A stretch of DNA of 64,000 nt, taken from contig JAUTXW010000938.1 in assembly GCA_030620095.1 (NCBI GenBank), positions 956,984 to 1,020,983 on the forward strand. The letters are read 5' to 3'. Positions 10,160 to 23,078 of this stretch are shown one piece after another. The translations under genes were made by a program, and so were the position numbers. Position 1 is the stretch's first letter, and every line of letters starts with the position of its first letter. The DNA is from Kuschelorhynchus macadamiae. Its lineage: Eukaryota > Arthropoda > Insecta > Coleoptera > Curculionidae. The notes beneath the pieces are model-generated. The model saw only the letters and a list, made by a program, of their open reading frames with translations. It had not been told where the DNA came from and ran no database searches.

Positions 10160-12790
10160 ATAGTTTTCTTCTTAAGTCATGAATGAACTGAAACTTTTGT
10201 ATCCCAGAAAGTGACTAAACTTGGTTTAGAATTATTTTAGAAAAATGTGATCAAAATATAATTTATATATATAATTTTATCTATAAAAAACTCTTTTTTC
10301 CGAACTTTTCTAAAACTCAATTCTTTTTCGGATTTGTTGTGTTTTGTTAGTAGTTATGTGTAGTTGATGTATAATATTATAATTTGACCAATAAGCATAT
10401 TTATCTTACATTTATTTTAACATTTTAGCCCAATATACACATATAACAACGAAACACCATCTATGTAATTAAGTCCGCTAATAATTATTTATCTTAAACT
10501 TTCTAGTTTTTTTGCAATTTATACCCCTGATAATGCTTAATACGAAGTTTAAGTTAATAAAAAATTATACAGGTAAGTGAGATTTTTTATTCGTATCGCA
10601 GTAATTGAAATCAACTTCTTGCGTATTTTTTAAATTGCAAGGAAAAGTTTGTTTTCACGGTAAATTTAGTTCTACCGGCGAAGAAGATTGCACTGTATTT
10701 AAATCGGTCGAATAAACTAATTAATTTGTTCTATTGGTTTGTTAGAAATTTTTAAATTTTTAAAACTGAAAAATATACGATTTTAGTAAGTACATTTATT
10801 TCGAGTCAGCTTTTTGGTTAAGTTAGTAAAGTCTCTAGGTGAATGATATTTACATCCTAACTATCAATATGCGTATACCAATGCAGAAACATTAACACCT
10901 CACTTCGCCCTGGAGGGTTTTTTAAACATTCCTTTTCATAAAATAACCTCAAAATTGTGACTGTTTAAACTAAAAGTAAGGATCCGTCTGATACTAGTGG
11001 TTAGATGTTTAACATGATTTCCAAAAGAGCAATAAAAGTTATCACAGGAAATATCATTACTAGGAAAGGTTAAAAAAAAGGCAGCCGTAAGAAGGTGTCT
11101 TCTCAGCTTTTTTATGCAACTTGTTTCTTGGCAACACAACTCCAATTCGGAATACTTCTGTTTGCTGAGGCAGAATGTCTTACCATACCGCTTAGAGTGA
11201 GACACACCCAGTAAACATTGAAAAGGTAGATGCGATTGACTTTACTACAAAAAAGAGATTGAAGCTAATAAGCATGTTCTCTTTAACACAGAACTAAACC
11301 TTTTATAGAAGAAATTATCTAAAATTAACCCTCGCTGCTTAAGGAATGTACCTTTTTCACCTAAAAAGAAAACTATTATGTTGGTGTACTGCTGTACCCC
11401 ACTCAGGGATTTATTTAGGTGAGGTAGTCATTACGATTATGATACTCTTTCCGATTAGCTAGATCCCTCTCAGTCTTACACATCCTAAAATAATTTACGC
11501 AACACGGGAATATTGTTGAAGACAACACATGATTTTGTAGAAATAAAAAACAACAAATTGGATGCGATGTGCATATATTCATTAAACCTGCTAATGTATT
11601 GTAACTGGACAATAGAGAAACTTTAAAAAAAAAGTAATTAAATTATTATGTAATTGCGAACCCTTGCCATCTTGCTAAGCACGTTACTAAATTCATACCA
11701 ACGTGTTATTCCATTTAATCTTACATAATCTATTAGAAAAAAATAATACTTTTCGTAGTATGTTTGTATTCTAAATTAAATGAATTAAAAAATATTAAAA
11801 TAAAAGAATTTTTGCAAAGAATAAGAATTAGGAATTTTAGGTATCCAACGTTGAACAAGTTTAGTTGTGCCTCCACCCTAAACTAGAACTGATTTTATTG
11901 TACCTGCTAGTTTTAATTTTAGTATACAATCTTGCGCAAATTCATGCATTTTTGACCGGTTTCTCCCCCTTTTGTCACGATGCATTACATTTACTTCAAC
12001 TCCTACCTAATAGTACGTCACAAAACTTGGATAATCCTCCCAAATAAATTATTATAAATATTGCCAACCTAACCTAACCAAAAATAATGTCTAAACAATA
12101 CAATTCGTAGAATTTACATTAATACAACATTATTGTTATTTTTTAGGTATTAACTGAACTAATTTAAAATTAATTTTTAATTACAGTTAAAACTATTTAT
12201 TAATTATAAATGAATACCATAATTCTATCAGAAATAAACGTAAAACATTACTTACATCAAGCGTCCAAGGATTTTTTGAGTGCTCAGAGATTTCTATAAT
12301 AAAAGCTTGTTTTCTTTAAAATATTTAGAAAAAGGCCGGAGTTATTAACAGTCAATGATGTCTTCTATTGTAGCGACGGGTTAGTAGTCCTAAGTAGTTT
12401 ATAAAGATAAGGGTGCCTTACTGTGACGTATATAGATATTTCTTCTGGGGGGATTACAATTTTTTCTTCTTTTCTTTATCAATCTAGAAGGGAAGACAAT
12501 TTTAACAAAAAAAATCCTCGGATTCGGTTTTCTACATAAGTGTTTGAACTTTTAAACATAAATAAACATATGGACAACCAAAAAAAGGTCACTACTTTAT
12601 TTTAGTTAAAAGTACACTGGCTCTGAGAGGGGGTCCAGACAAGAAGGTCCTTACTTTTAACGTTTTATATGTCTACTCTTCTTCTAATTGGCAACGTGAG
12701 ATTTCTTGGTGAGAACACAAAAACGAGAAGCTCCGTGAAGCTGCATTTATTTACCAAAATGAAAACGTATATAAGTAAAAACTGAACACA
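10160..12790. other. About 2.6 kb without recognised features
   Basis: Frames of 60-90 codons (for example 10936-11205 reverse and 11865-12047 forward) resemble nothing I know. GC content is low and no clear repeat was seen. Confidence 0.45.
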
Positions 12791-12796
12791 TTTAAT

Positions 12797-12905
12797 ATAC
12801 AGAGTTCTTCAAACTATGACCTATTGGAAGTATCCGGAGAACCAATAAATATTGTACTTTGAAAATGTTGGCTCTGGCCATAGATGGACATAAACTATTG
12901 TGCGG
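12797..12905 (+). repeat. Left member of a distant inverted repeat pair
   Basis: TACAGAGTTCTTCAAACT, then TATTGGAAGTATCCGGAGAA, reappear in reverse complement at 17,208-17,318 with moderate divergence. The TACAG(G)G(T)-type start resembles many insect TIR elements. See 17208-17318. Confidence 0.5.
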
Positions 12906-13021
12906 TATTGTCGAGTCACTTCTTCTTCAACTTTTCAACTTCAAAAATACTTTATTGTCAGAAAAAATATAAATTTTCTTTGACAAAGCATACTATACTA
13001 GATAGTTAATCAAACAATAAA

Positions 13022-13027
<6 letters not shown>

Positions 13028-13072
<45 letters not shown>
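13028..13072. repeat. (TA)n microsatellite, ~44 bp
   Basis: Uninterrupted TA dinucleotides, immediately left of the perfect inverted repeat unit. Confidence 0.95.
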
Positions 13073-13074
<2 letters not shown>

Positions 13075-13078
13075 AATT

Positions 13079-13418
13079 AGGTACTTCTTTTCTTGGGATG
13101 CGTGTTCATAAAATTAAAACGATTTTTTAATTATTTGTCATATTTAATTTAATTTGACGTTTCGACAGGTAGTTCCATGTCTTTTTCAAAAATGTTTTTA
13201 TTTTATTTTTCCATAAGACGCAAATCAAAAGGTCAATAACACCAATTAACATTTAAGCAAAATAAAATACACATAGCACATTGTCATTTTGTTAAACAAA
13301 TACAAACACAGAACATCTATTGCATCTATTACAGTCTGCAATAAATGTTCTAAATTTGACAAATAATTAAAAAATCGTTTTAATTTTATGAACACGCATC
13401 CCAAGAAAAGAAGTACCT
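13079..13418. repeat. Perfect 62-bp inverted repeats around a 216-bp core
   Basis: Bases 13079-13140 (starting AGGTACTTCTTTTCTTGGGA) are exactly reverse-complemented at 13357-13418. The core holds a reverse-strand PLE-type tail (13156-13188). The unit sits between two (TA)n tracts, with only a few bases on the left side and about 45 bases on the right. Inverted PLE tails are the likeliest origin, but no coding piece confirms it. Confidence 0.85.
13156..13188 (-). ncRNA. Degenerate hammerhead-like PLE tail
   Basis: The reverse strand reads TTGAAAAAGACA, a short loop, then TGTCGAAACGTC. GACA/TGTC would form stem II and GAAAC follows. The CTGANGA box is mutated (TTGAAAA), so activity is not expected. 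Confidence 0.35.
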
Positions 13419-13460
13419 ATTTACAATATATATTTGAAGGTTCAAGAAAAATATTTGCGA

Positions 13461-13819
<359 letters not shown>

Positions 13820-14480
13820 TTAAAACTTGAGGAACCAATAATTAAAACCATAACAAAAGGTAACGATATTTATTCCAAATAATAACGATAAAACATGTAT
13901 GTAGTCTTTAACAAATACATCAGCATAAAACTCGCCCAGGCTGTAATACGCGTTAAGTAATAAGATTTTTTTTTGTTGTGACCTAAAAAGCTTTAGTGAA
14001 CTAGAAGTTTTAATATTTGGTGGCAAGTGATTAAAGATATGCCCTCATAAATCAGAGACCTTTTTGACAGTGTTCTGGTAGGTATCGGCAAGGGTAAATT
14101 CAAAGCCTGCCGAGTATCCCGCTGACATGCAGGACGCTGAATACTGTGACGATTCTTAAACAAAACTGACGTAGTTTCAAGAGTAAACAAAGATCTGAGC
14201 GCCATAATTTTTTGAGCAATGAAGTGAGGCCTGCAAGATTCTACTCGGCCTGCGCCAGCGATGAACCTAACAGCTCTCTTTTGCAGCAAAAATAGGGTGT
14301 TTTGGAGATATGAACTATATACTCCCCAAAAAGATATGCCATATCTACGTCAAAGGAAAGACGATTAAAATTACTCCACTTCTTAATTTCAAATAAATCA
14401 TTAGTAATATTTTGTTTCAGCAGATTAACATTCTTATGGTGCAAGACCACTGAAGTATCGTCGGCAGCGTGAATTACCAC
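13820..14480 (-). pseudogene. LINE (non-LTR retrotransposon) reverse-transcriptase C-terminal fragment
   Basis: Reverse-strand frames, in order: HAADDTSVVLHHKNVNLLKQ at the catalytic box (normally YADDT, here AADDT), EIKKWSNFNRLSF, then LQKRAVRFIAGAGRVESCRP, IMALRSLFTLETTSVLF, and finally PPNIKTSSSLKLF and LLLNAYYSLGEFY. This is the normal order from palm motif C to the C-terminal tail in Jockey/CR1-like LINEs. Three overlapping frames are needed, so it carries frameshifts. The 5' part is missing: the fragment starts at the boundary of the 1.2-kb tandem duplication, and about 38 bases of its catalytic box region are repeated at 15,661. Confidence 0.85.
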
Positions 14481-15650
14481 TGATTTTTGCTATGTATTTT
14501 CCTATACATTCTAAATAAGTTTTGTGTCATGTTTCCTGTACCTAAATTCAACGGTTTTCAAGAAAATCGCGCTTCAAAATTGACATTTTGAGATTTTGAA
14601 GCTTTGTAACTCCCAAACGACTCAACTTGCAACGAAATGGATTAGGTTTTAGTTACCTATCTCCTAACACCAATTTCTACTTTGACAGGAAATGTCAAGA
14701 GTTGGCACCTCCCCTCACACCAGAAATTGGTATGAGGAAATAGATAATTAAAAACTAAGACAGAAAAGTGAAATCCGTTTCGTAGCAAGTTAAGTCACTT
14801 AAGTGTTACTACTGTTGAATTTAGGTATAGGAAACATAACCGAAAAGTATTTAGAATGTTCGGGAAAATACAAAAATGCAATAATATACCGGGCATTCCC
14901 TTTAGAAAACAGATACTCCCACCAGTTTATGGTAGAAGCGGCAATACCGCTCAACTTAAAACCTTTTAAAAAGAGAGTTTGTATAGTTCAGACGGTTTCA
15001 CGGCTGGAGCCAATTAAGAAATCGTGGTTCTTGTATAGACAAAGCCCTAAATACTAATGAAGGGAGGAGAGATTGTTTTTGAGATGGATGGTGGTGAAAA
15101 CTAAAATTTAAATATTTATTCGTATGTGTCGGTTTCCTGTAAGCAGTATGACCTAAGGTGCCGTTCTCTTTCTTTTGTACTAACACATCTGGCCATATTA
15201 TAAAAGTATCATCTACGCATCTAAACCAGCATTTAGCTTATAAGGAAGCAGAGCTTAAAGCAATTTCCTCAAAAGCCTCCATAAAGAGGTTCGCTACCAC
15301 AAGAGATAGCGGAGGTCCCATGGTGGCATCCGAAATCCCTTGAAAAACGAAATATGTGGACGTAAATCATTCTCCTATCAATTTAATTAATACTGGGTTA
15401 AGGTTTATGTTAAAATATATCAGAAATTATAGAAATGGAATAGACACATTTGTATTCAACATCAGAACTGGCTGAAATATCACCGGGATCTAAAGTTAAG
15501 GCTTTTCCACGAAATATTTACAGTTTTTAATATAAGAATTAGATCGTCCTGTGAAGGGGTTTAAGATATTGGATAAATATTTACCTACTAGGCTATTTCG
15601 TAAGATGGTGAACCTATTGCACTGACGATGGGACGTAATGGTACATTCCA
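14437..15650. repeat. Tandem duplication, copy 1
   Basis: From about ATGGTGCAAGACCACTG to GGGACGTAATGGTACATT this unit is repeated directly at 15,652-16,802. I saw only single-base differences plus one 59-bp stretch (around 14,966-15,024) absent from copy 2. The unit contains the last bases of the LINE catalytic region, a ~70-bp inverted repeat pair (14,615-14,685 and 14,725-14,800) and part of a PLE reverse transcriptase. Confidence 0.9.
14803..15057 (+). other. 84-codon open frame, not recognised
   Basis: This forward frame lies opposite and next to the PLE relic. Its product (with KYLECSGKYKNAI and QFMVEAAIPLNL) matches nothing I know. It is partly lost in copy 2 through the 59-bp deletion, so it is probably not a gene. 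Confidence 0.2.
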
Positions 15651-16880
15651 TGGTGCCAGACCACTGAAGTATCGTCGGCAGCGTGAATTACCACTGATTT
15701 TTGCTATGTATTTTCCTATACATTCTAAATAAGTTTTGTGTCATGTTTCCTGTACCTAAATTCAACGGTTTTCAAGAAAATCGCGCTTCAAAATTGACAT
15801 TTTGAGATTTTGAAGCTTTGTAACTCCCAAACGACTCAACTTGCAACGAAATGGATTAGGTTTTAGTTACCTATCTCCTAACACCAATTTCTACTTTGAC
15901 AGGAAATGTCAAGAGTTGGCACCTCCCCTCACACCAGAAATTGGTATGAGGAAATAGATAATTAAAAACTAAGACAGAAAAGTGAAATCCGTTTCGTAGC
16001 AAGTTAAGTCACTTAAGTGTTACTACTGTTGAATTTAGGTATAGGAAACATAACCGAAAAGTATTTAGAATGTTCGGGAAAATACAAAAATGCAATAATA
16101 TACCGGGCATTCCCTTTAGAAAACAGATACTCCCACCAGTTTATGGTAGAAGCGGCAATACCGCTCAATTAAGAAATCGTGGTTCTTGTATAGACAAAGC
16201 CCTAAATACTAATGAAGGGAGGAGAGATTGTTTTTGAGATGGATGGTGGTGAAAACTAAAATTTAAATATTTATTCGTATGTGTCGGTTTCCTGTAAGCA
16301 GTATGACCTAAGGTGCCGTTCTCTTTCTTTTGTACTAACACATCTGGCCATATTATAAAAGTATCATCTACGCATCTAAACCAGCATTTAGCTTATAAGG
16401 AAGCAGAGCTTAAAGCAATTTCCTCGAAAGCCTCCATAAAGAGGTTCGCTACCACAAGAGATAGCGGAGGTCCCATGGTGGCATCCGAAATCCCTTGAAA
16501 AACGAAATATGTGGACGTAAATCATTCTCCTATCAATTTAATTAATACTGGGTTAAGGTTTATGTTAAAATATATCAGAAATTATAGAAATGGAATAGAC
16601 ACATTTGTATTCAACATCAGAACTGGCTGAAATATCACGGGGATCTAAAGTTAAGGCTTTTCCACGAAATATTTACAGTTTTTAATATAAGAATTAGATC
16701 GTCCTGTGAAGGGGTTTAAGATATTGGATAAATATTTACCTACTAGGCTATTTCGTAAGATGGTGAACCTATTGCACTGACGATGGGACGTAATGGTACA
16801 TTAGCTTTATATATTTTTAGAAGTCGTAAAATCGAGGAATCTTCGAACCGCTTGGCTTCAATTTCTTCTTATCTAGATCT
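14998..16880 (-). pseudogene. PLE reverse-transcriptase relic, interrupted by the tandem duplication
   Basis: The reverse strand upstream end (about 16,870-16,750) reads RLLKIYKANVPLRPIVSAIG and SPSYEIA, matching the LPKIHK...VPLRPIVS region of PLE reverse transcriptases. At 16,500-16,310 and again at 15,345-15,155 it reads MGPPLSLVVANLFMEAFEE, then, after a stop, CWFRCVDDTFIIWP (YVDD altered to CVDD). In copy 1 this runs on through ENGTLGHTAYRKPTHTNKY, LNFSFHHHPSQKQ. Stops and a deletion after FIIWP make both copies non-functional. No GIY-YIG part was found here. Confidence 0.85.
15652..16802. repeat. Tandem duplication, copy 2
   Basis: Direct repeat of 14,437-15,650, offset 1214 bp at the start and 1155 bp after the 59-bp deletion. 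Single-base differences include TCCTCG for TCCTCA near 16,425. Such similarity means the duplication is recent, or an assembly error. Confidence 0.9.
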
Positions 16881-17056
16881 CGCAAATCCAAGACATTATT
16901 AAGGCTGTACATTTTCCTTTCAAATTTCTTAGGGTCAGTCTCGGGTTATTGTTTACGAAAAATTAGAGAATCAATGGAAATTATCAATCCCCTGAAAATT
17001 TTAATAGAGACGCGGGCTACCTACTACATGATATGCGTCGATGGGCACAGGTCGGG

Positions 17057-17095
17057 TATAAATAACTAAAATCTGCTCACCGGAGCTCATTCAGT
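17057..17095 (+). promoter_or_regulatory. TATA box plus arthropod initiator of a PLE terminal region
   Basis: GTATAAATAA (TATA at 17057) is followed about 36 bases later by CATTCAGTG, whose TCAGT (17091-17095) fits the arthropod initiator. The spacing is slightly longer than the usual ~31. A hammerhead-like motif lies 27 bases further downstream, the order seen in PLE terminal repeats. The orientation is opposite to the adjacent PLE reverse transcriptase, consistent with an inverted terminal segment. Confidence 0.5.
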
Positions 17096-17121
17096 GTTTT
17101 GATCTTGTGAAGTGAAGATCC

Positions 17122-17165
17122 CTGAAGATGTCTCGTGCAATAGCAGACGAAACGTCGGAAAGTAA
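17122..17165 (+). ncRNA. Hammerhead-ribozyme-like motif
   Basis: CTGAAGA is followed by a stem-loop (GTCT ... AGAC), then CGAAACGTCGG and AAAGTA. This matches the hammerhead core CTGANGA - stem II - GAAA; position 7 is variable in natural ribozymes. A very short stem III (AC ... GT) before a cleavable A is typical of PLE hammerheads, which may act as dimers. Best-preserved of the motifs in the first 30 kb. Confidence 0.6.
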
Positions 17166-17207
17166 TTCCAGTTTAACATGGTCTAAACCCAAGAACGATG
17201 CTTTCTT

Positions 17208-17318
17208 AACAGAGAGTTTATATTCATCTTTGACAAGAGCGAAATTGACAGAATAATATATTCATTGGTTCTCCAGATACTTCTAATAGTCCACTCAGTT
17301 TGAAACACCCTGTATATG
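17208..17318 (-). repeat. Right member of the distant inverted repeat pair
   Basis: In reverse complement this starts TACAGGGTGTTTCAAACTGA, followed by AGAAGTATCTGGAGAACCAA, pairing with 12,797-12,905. If the two are the TIRs of one element it spans 4.5 kb and was later filled with LINE, PLE and (TA)n insertions. Two unrelated solo copies of a common repeat are equally possible. Confidence 0.5.
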
Positions 17319-17319
17319 C

Positions 17320-18880
17320 AATGTTCTAAAACGTTGTAGATGTAGGTGGAATAATTTATAAAGACCAGTAAGGCCTAAGTTTTGTAGTTTTCAGGAGCTA
17401 CCCATTCTCTGCAGATGCATATCACAAATTATAATACTTTTCAGTTCTATTTGATGTTGCAATATAAAAGATATTTTGTTTGCGTAAGCCAATATCGTTA
17501 TAACTATATGCAATTGTTCAAATAGTTTAAAGTTTTGTGCATGACGTACACATATAATTATTGTAGTTTGCTCGTATCATTATGTCGGCCTATAAATATT
17601 TTTGATAAATCCTTAACAATAATTAATGTATCGTAGCACATCGCATATTTTACTGCCATATTATATTATCCAGTAATCATCTTTGATATAATTGCTTTTT
17701 ATATAACATATTGTTAAGTAGTGAATTCATGACTAGCCTTTACCTTGAACCATCTATCATTATTATCTTGAAAAGCTCCTATTATCCGTTGTTGTAAAAA
17801 AACATGTATTAACAATAAATCACAGCGGATCGGATTGCTATGGAATCACGAATCTGCCATTTTTGTTTAAATATCTAAATACGTTGCAGAACTTTCCCGT
17901 ACTGTAATTAAAGGAGATACAAATCTGCCAACATAAATATTTAGATAAAAATAGGTGTATATGTTTACACTAAATCACTTACCCCGGGACTAAAAGAGAC
18001 AACTAAAACTTTTAGATCGCCATTTATGTCTTTATTATGTCACTCCCATATTTTCTAACGTAACATTTAGAAAAAAATATTTGTTTGATTGTTGCATTTG
18101 TTATCATAAACTACTACCAAGTAGGATTTACTCGGTTTTCTCATCCTGTTGTACTTTAATTTTTGGGGTATTTTAAATTTTGAGGGTCCATCTGGCATTC
18201 GCCGCCTCACTGACCTAGCCAGAACGCCACTGCTTTCATAGCTGTTAACTGATAAAGACCTTCAATACTAGGTCGTAACCTCTGGAAAGGAAGTTGTCAC
18301 CTACCTTCATAATGTTGCAAATCACAGGATTCTCTTCAAAATCACTGTTAGTTTCATCTCACAAATTCCGCATCAAATTGCTTCAGTTAATGATTGTTTG
18401 TCTGCCTATTTTTCTTTTCGTGTTCTGATTTCCTATGTGTTTTAGACTCTGATATTTATGCTAAAAAATAAACAGCTTCGTAAATTTTGTTTACAGTATA
18501 ATTTATAAATCACATACATGCGTAATCACTTATGCGTAAAATTGTATGGTTTTAACAATTTTTATGTAGAAGACCACAGTAAAAAACTGCATACTAAAAA
18601 GTTCAGACAAAATTAAGTTATTTACTGGAAATTCACACACAAAATTTTATCAGTATATTATCCTGTTTTTTAAGACTGGTCAGTGATTCGTTTATTATGA
18701 ACTCAGTTAATCCATTATATATTAATAAATTACATTAAAAAATCTGGAATACCCAAATAGAATTATATTATGTAACTTAATAACCGTGTAAAAATAAAAC
18801 TAAAATCATGAACTGACATAACATGACATGAACTCCAGACATTTTGTCAAGTTGAGGTTAAAGTTTTGACTCTTAGATAA
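17320..18880. other. About 1.5 kb without recognised features
   Basis: AT-rich. A GC-richer patch near 18,180-18,235 (CATTCGCCGCCTCACTGACC) may be the edge of an old repeat, but I could not identify it. Confidence 0.4.
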
Positions 18881-18888
18881 ACATCGTA

Positions 18889-19348
18889 CAGGGTTCTTGG
18901 TTATAAATGCACCCTTTATTTCTTTAAATAAAACACCCTGTATATTATCCCTTCATCAAATTTACCACTTCTTGTTGATTTTAAATATACCAGGTTTCGT
19001 GTTAAAGGGAGATGAAAATCGTTCTTTTGCATAGTGGAGTTAATGGGAATACATTGCTTCTTATGGCCGGGTTTTTCACAAATTTCTCAGGTGTCTTTAA
19101 AGAAAGAGGTATCAAACGTCGTATATTTATCAGCAAGGAGAAACCAATTTTATGGACTATAATATACAGGGTTTTACATTTAAGAAACCAAAGTTAATGT
19201 TGATTTCAGAAAAAAACACCCCGTATATAAGCAAACTACATTAGAAAAAAAATCGTATAATTTGAAGAAACTTTTGTATTCAACTTTTCTTGATATCCAT
19301 CGAAATACGAACGTTAATGATGGGGTGCATTTATAGCCAAAAATCTTG
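18889..19348. mobile_element. Small TIR element (MITE), ~460 bp
   Basis: It starts CAGGGTTCTTGGTTATAAAT followed by GCACCC, and ends with the near complement GGGTGCATTTATAGCCAAAA followed by ATCTTG. TA flanks both sides (18887-18888 and 19349-19350). Internal copies of ACACCCTGTATAT and its complement suggest a nested or palindromic structure. No transposase. The forward 61-codon frame inside is unrecognised. Confidence 0.65.
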
Positions 19349-19350
19349 TA

Positions 19351-20379
19351 TAAAAAATGTAGAAATAGCTTTGAGAGTTATGAGAAAAATTTAGTTGCAT
19401 CAGGCTTCACAAACACTTCCGATTTCAAATACAGAGTTCTAAAAAACATTTTAAAGATAATATTTAATTTTTATTTCATAAACGCTTTTAAATATTGCAC
19501 TGAATGTTGGTATGTGCTAATGCACAATTAAGAAATATTTTATCATTTTTATTAAAAAAGTTTTTCCACCTTATACATTATAATAATGCCCATACACATA
19601 TTCTTACAGTCATTTTCAAATTGATTCTCTCCAAGCCCTCTTCAGATTGTATTTTGTTAAGTAGGGTTTTGATACCCAGAAAGTTTTATCTTCTATTCTT
19701 TACAAGCCATCTAAATAGGTAATAGAAAAATTAGCTTTAACTTATATAAATAATTATCATGTTTTAAGCAAACAAAATAAAAGATAGGGAAACAGTAATG
19801 GTGGTGCACAGGCGCACATGAGCACGTGAACCCCCAGACAAACACAAAGTAAATTTTAATTTATTTTATAATGATAAATGCCTATCATATCCCTAAACCT
19901 TTAACATACCGTTAAACTGCCACAAAATTTCGTCTCTCGCAGGTGCGTAAAATAAAGGGGAGCTAAGTTGAGTTTGTAGGCATCTTTGACCACAGCGGGT
20001 CGAGGGAGCAGCGGGGCTTATGCGATTTACTTCCCCATGTAGCAGCCAATTTATTGTATTAATACATCAACATTTAGCAATAGCAAAATTTTAGAAAATT
20101 ATCTTGTCGATATTACATAAAGCTGATTCAACAATAACATTTCTCAAAATAAATATCAGCAACTATAGTCCATGACTAATATCGAAAAATGTTATCGGTA
20201 AAAAATTTGTCGATAATTAATTTGCTGAAAAAAAAAACGTGCTTTATATACGGATGTGTGGGTGTAAAAAACACTTTTCTAAAGATAACTTAAAAACTCT
20301 CCTTTCAAATTTGCATCAAAAATAGTCTAAAAACATGTTGGTGTTAGGAACATAGAACTTCGGTATTTTTAAGGGTATA
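19351..20379. other. Unassigned, mostly AT-rich
   Basis: Frames at 19346-19531 and 19504-19722 are unrecognised. A GC-richer patch at 19,800-20,035 (GGTCGAGGGAGCAGCGGGGC) stands out from its surroundings but has no coding or repeat match I know. Confidence 0.4.
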
Positions 20380-20657
<278 letters not shown>

Positions 20658-20702
20658 GAGGTAAATGTTCTGACATTGAAAAATGGGAAAAGTCATTGGC
20701 GT

Positions 20703-21017
<315 letters not shown>

Positions 21018-21088
21018 AAATACCTTAATATATATACAGGGTGACAACTATTTAATTGACTGAAATAAATTTCCCTTACATTTTTAAT

Positions 21089-21213
21089 AACACATTTAGA
21101 AAATTAAATAAAACAGTTTCACATTCACGATACAAGACTTAAACGGAGACAAACACGAAACAATTTCTTGTATCGTGAATGTGCCACGGTTTATTTAATT
21201 TTCTAAATGTGTT
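21089..21213. repeat. Inverted repeat, ~48-bp arms
   Basis: AACACATTTAGAAAATTAAA ... ATTCACGATACAAG (21089-21136) pairs with CTTGTATCGTGAAT ... TTTAATTTTCTAAATGTGTT (21167-21213), with only a few mismatches and a 30-base loop. Confidence 0.85.
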
Positions 21214-21258
21214 ACATGTTCCATCATCTACTTTTCAAATTTCTGTTGTAAATGAATT

Positions 21259-21290
21259 AATGATGAAGATCAGGAGATGATCGAAACGTC
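21259..21290 (+). ncRNA. Hammerhead-like motif, degenerate
   Basis: The sequence reads ATGATGA, a stem-loop with GATC/GATC arms, then GAAACGTC. The first base of the CTGATGA box is A, not C. Architecture matches PLE hammerheads, but it is probably inactive. Confidence 0.4.
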
Positions 21291-21357
21291 AATTGGTAAC
21301 ATGACTTAGCAAGAAATGTGTTGTTCGTTTAATAAGGACCCTAACCCAAGAAAATAA

Positions 21358-21362
<5 letters not shown>

Positions 21363-21425
<63 letters not shown>
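21363..21425. repeat. (TA)n tract, ~60 bp
   Basis: TA dinucleotides, with one G near the right end. Confidence 0.95.
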
Positions 21426-21708
21426 TAGTGATGCCGCAAATAGTACTTTTCACTATTCGGCCAATAATATCTGGCATTAAAAAAAAAAAACAAAACTATG
21501 ATTTAAACCACCCTGATCTTAGCTGGCGCCACTGGCCGACACAGCAGTTTTTAAATTACGCATTTCAAGGTTAAACGATTGTCTATTTTTGCTGGCGTCA
21601 CGCCCCGCTGTACATCGGGGAAGTACGGATGAAGACAGGAGTGCGTTTTTAATTTTAGTATTGGGAGATATGGGCTGCCACAGTGATAGATGGAAAATTT
21701 TGAACTTA

Positions 21709-21810
21709 TAATGTCGAACAAAATCTCGAAATATTTTGTTGACGATGAAAACTATAAAAACAAAGCAATATGCAAAAAGTGCATAAAAAAGGATGTTCCA
21801 ACCCAATGAA
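21709..21810 (+). pseudogene. Possible BED-finger fragment of a hAT transposase
   Basis: A short frame reads MSNKISKYFVDDENYKNKAI then CKKCIKKD and stops. KYF...NKAICKKC resembles the first half of a BED zinc finger (aromatic residues followed by CxxC), as found at the N-terminus of hAT transposases. The second zinc-ligand pair is not visible, so support is thin. Confidence 0.3.
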
Positions 21811-22036
21811 GCTCTTTCTATTATATGCTAGACAGACTGAACGAGCTAAAGAGGCCTCTTATTTATTAGCAGCTGAAAATACCAATATACTGTCATTTTC
21901 GTCAAATCAGTAGTTTTTGAGTTGAACATTTTTTGAGCTTGCTAACTTACTAAACATTCCAGTTAATCAGGTTATTCCAACAATATTTTCATTAAATAAG
22001 ATCACATAAAATCTAAATTTATCAGAATAATATAAA

Positions 22037-23029
<993 letters not shown>

Positions 23030-23074
<45 letters not shown>
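23030..23074. repeat. (TA)n tract, ~44 bp
   Basis: Right border of the Tc1 relic. Confidence 0.95.

Positions 23075-23078
<4 letters not shown>

Larger units (their letters stand above)
21041..21362 (+). mobile_element. Probable PLE-derived terminal fragment
   Basis: It starts TACAGGGTGACAACTATTTA and holds a 48-bp hairpin pair and a hammerhead-like motif. Coding sequence is absent, so the assignment rests on the motif only. Confidence 0.4.

Noticed and set aside
15158..15343. 61-codon forward frame occurring twice (15,158 and 16,313) as a duplicated small gene
   Set aside because: It is antisense to the PLE CVDD region and is duplicated only because the whole 1.2-kb segment is.
21519..21806. 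95-codon reverse frame next to a GC-richer patch
   Set aside because: It has no known motif and it shadows the opposite-strand BED-like frame.
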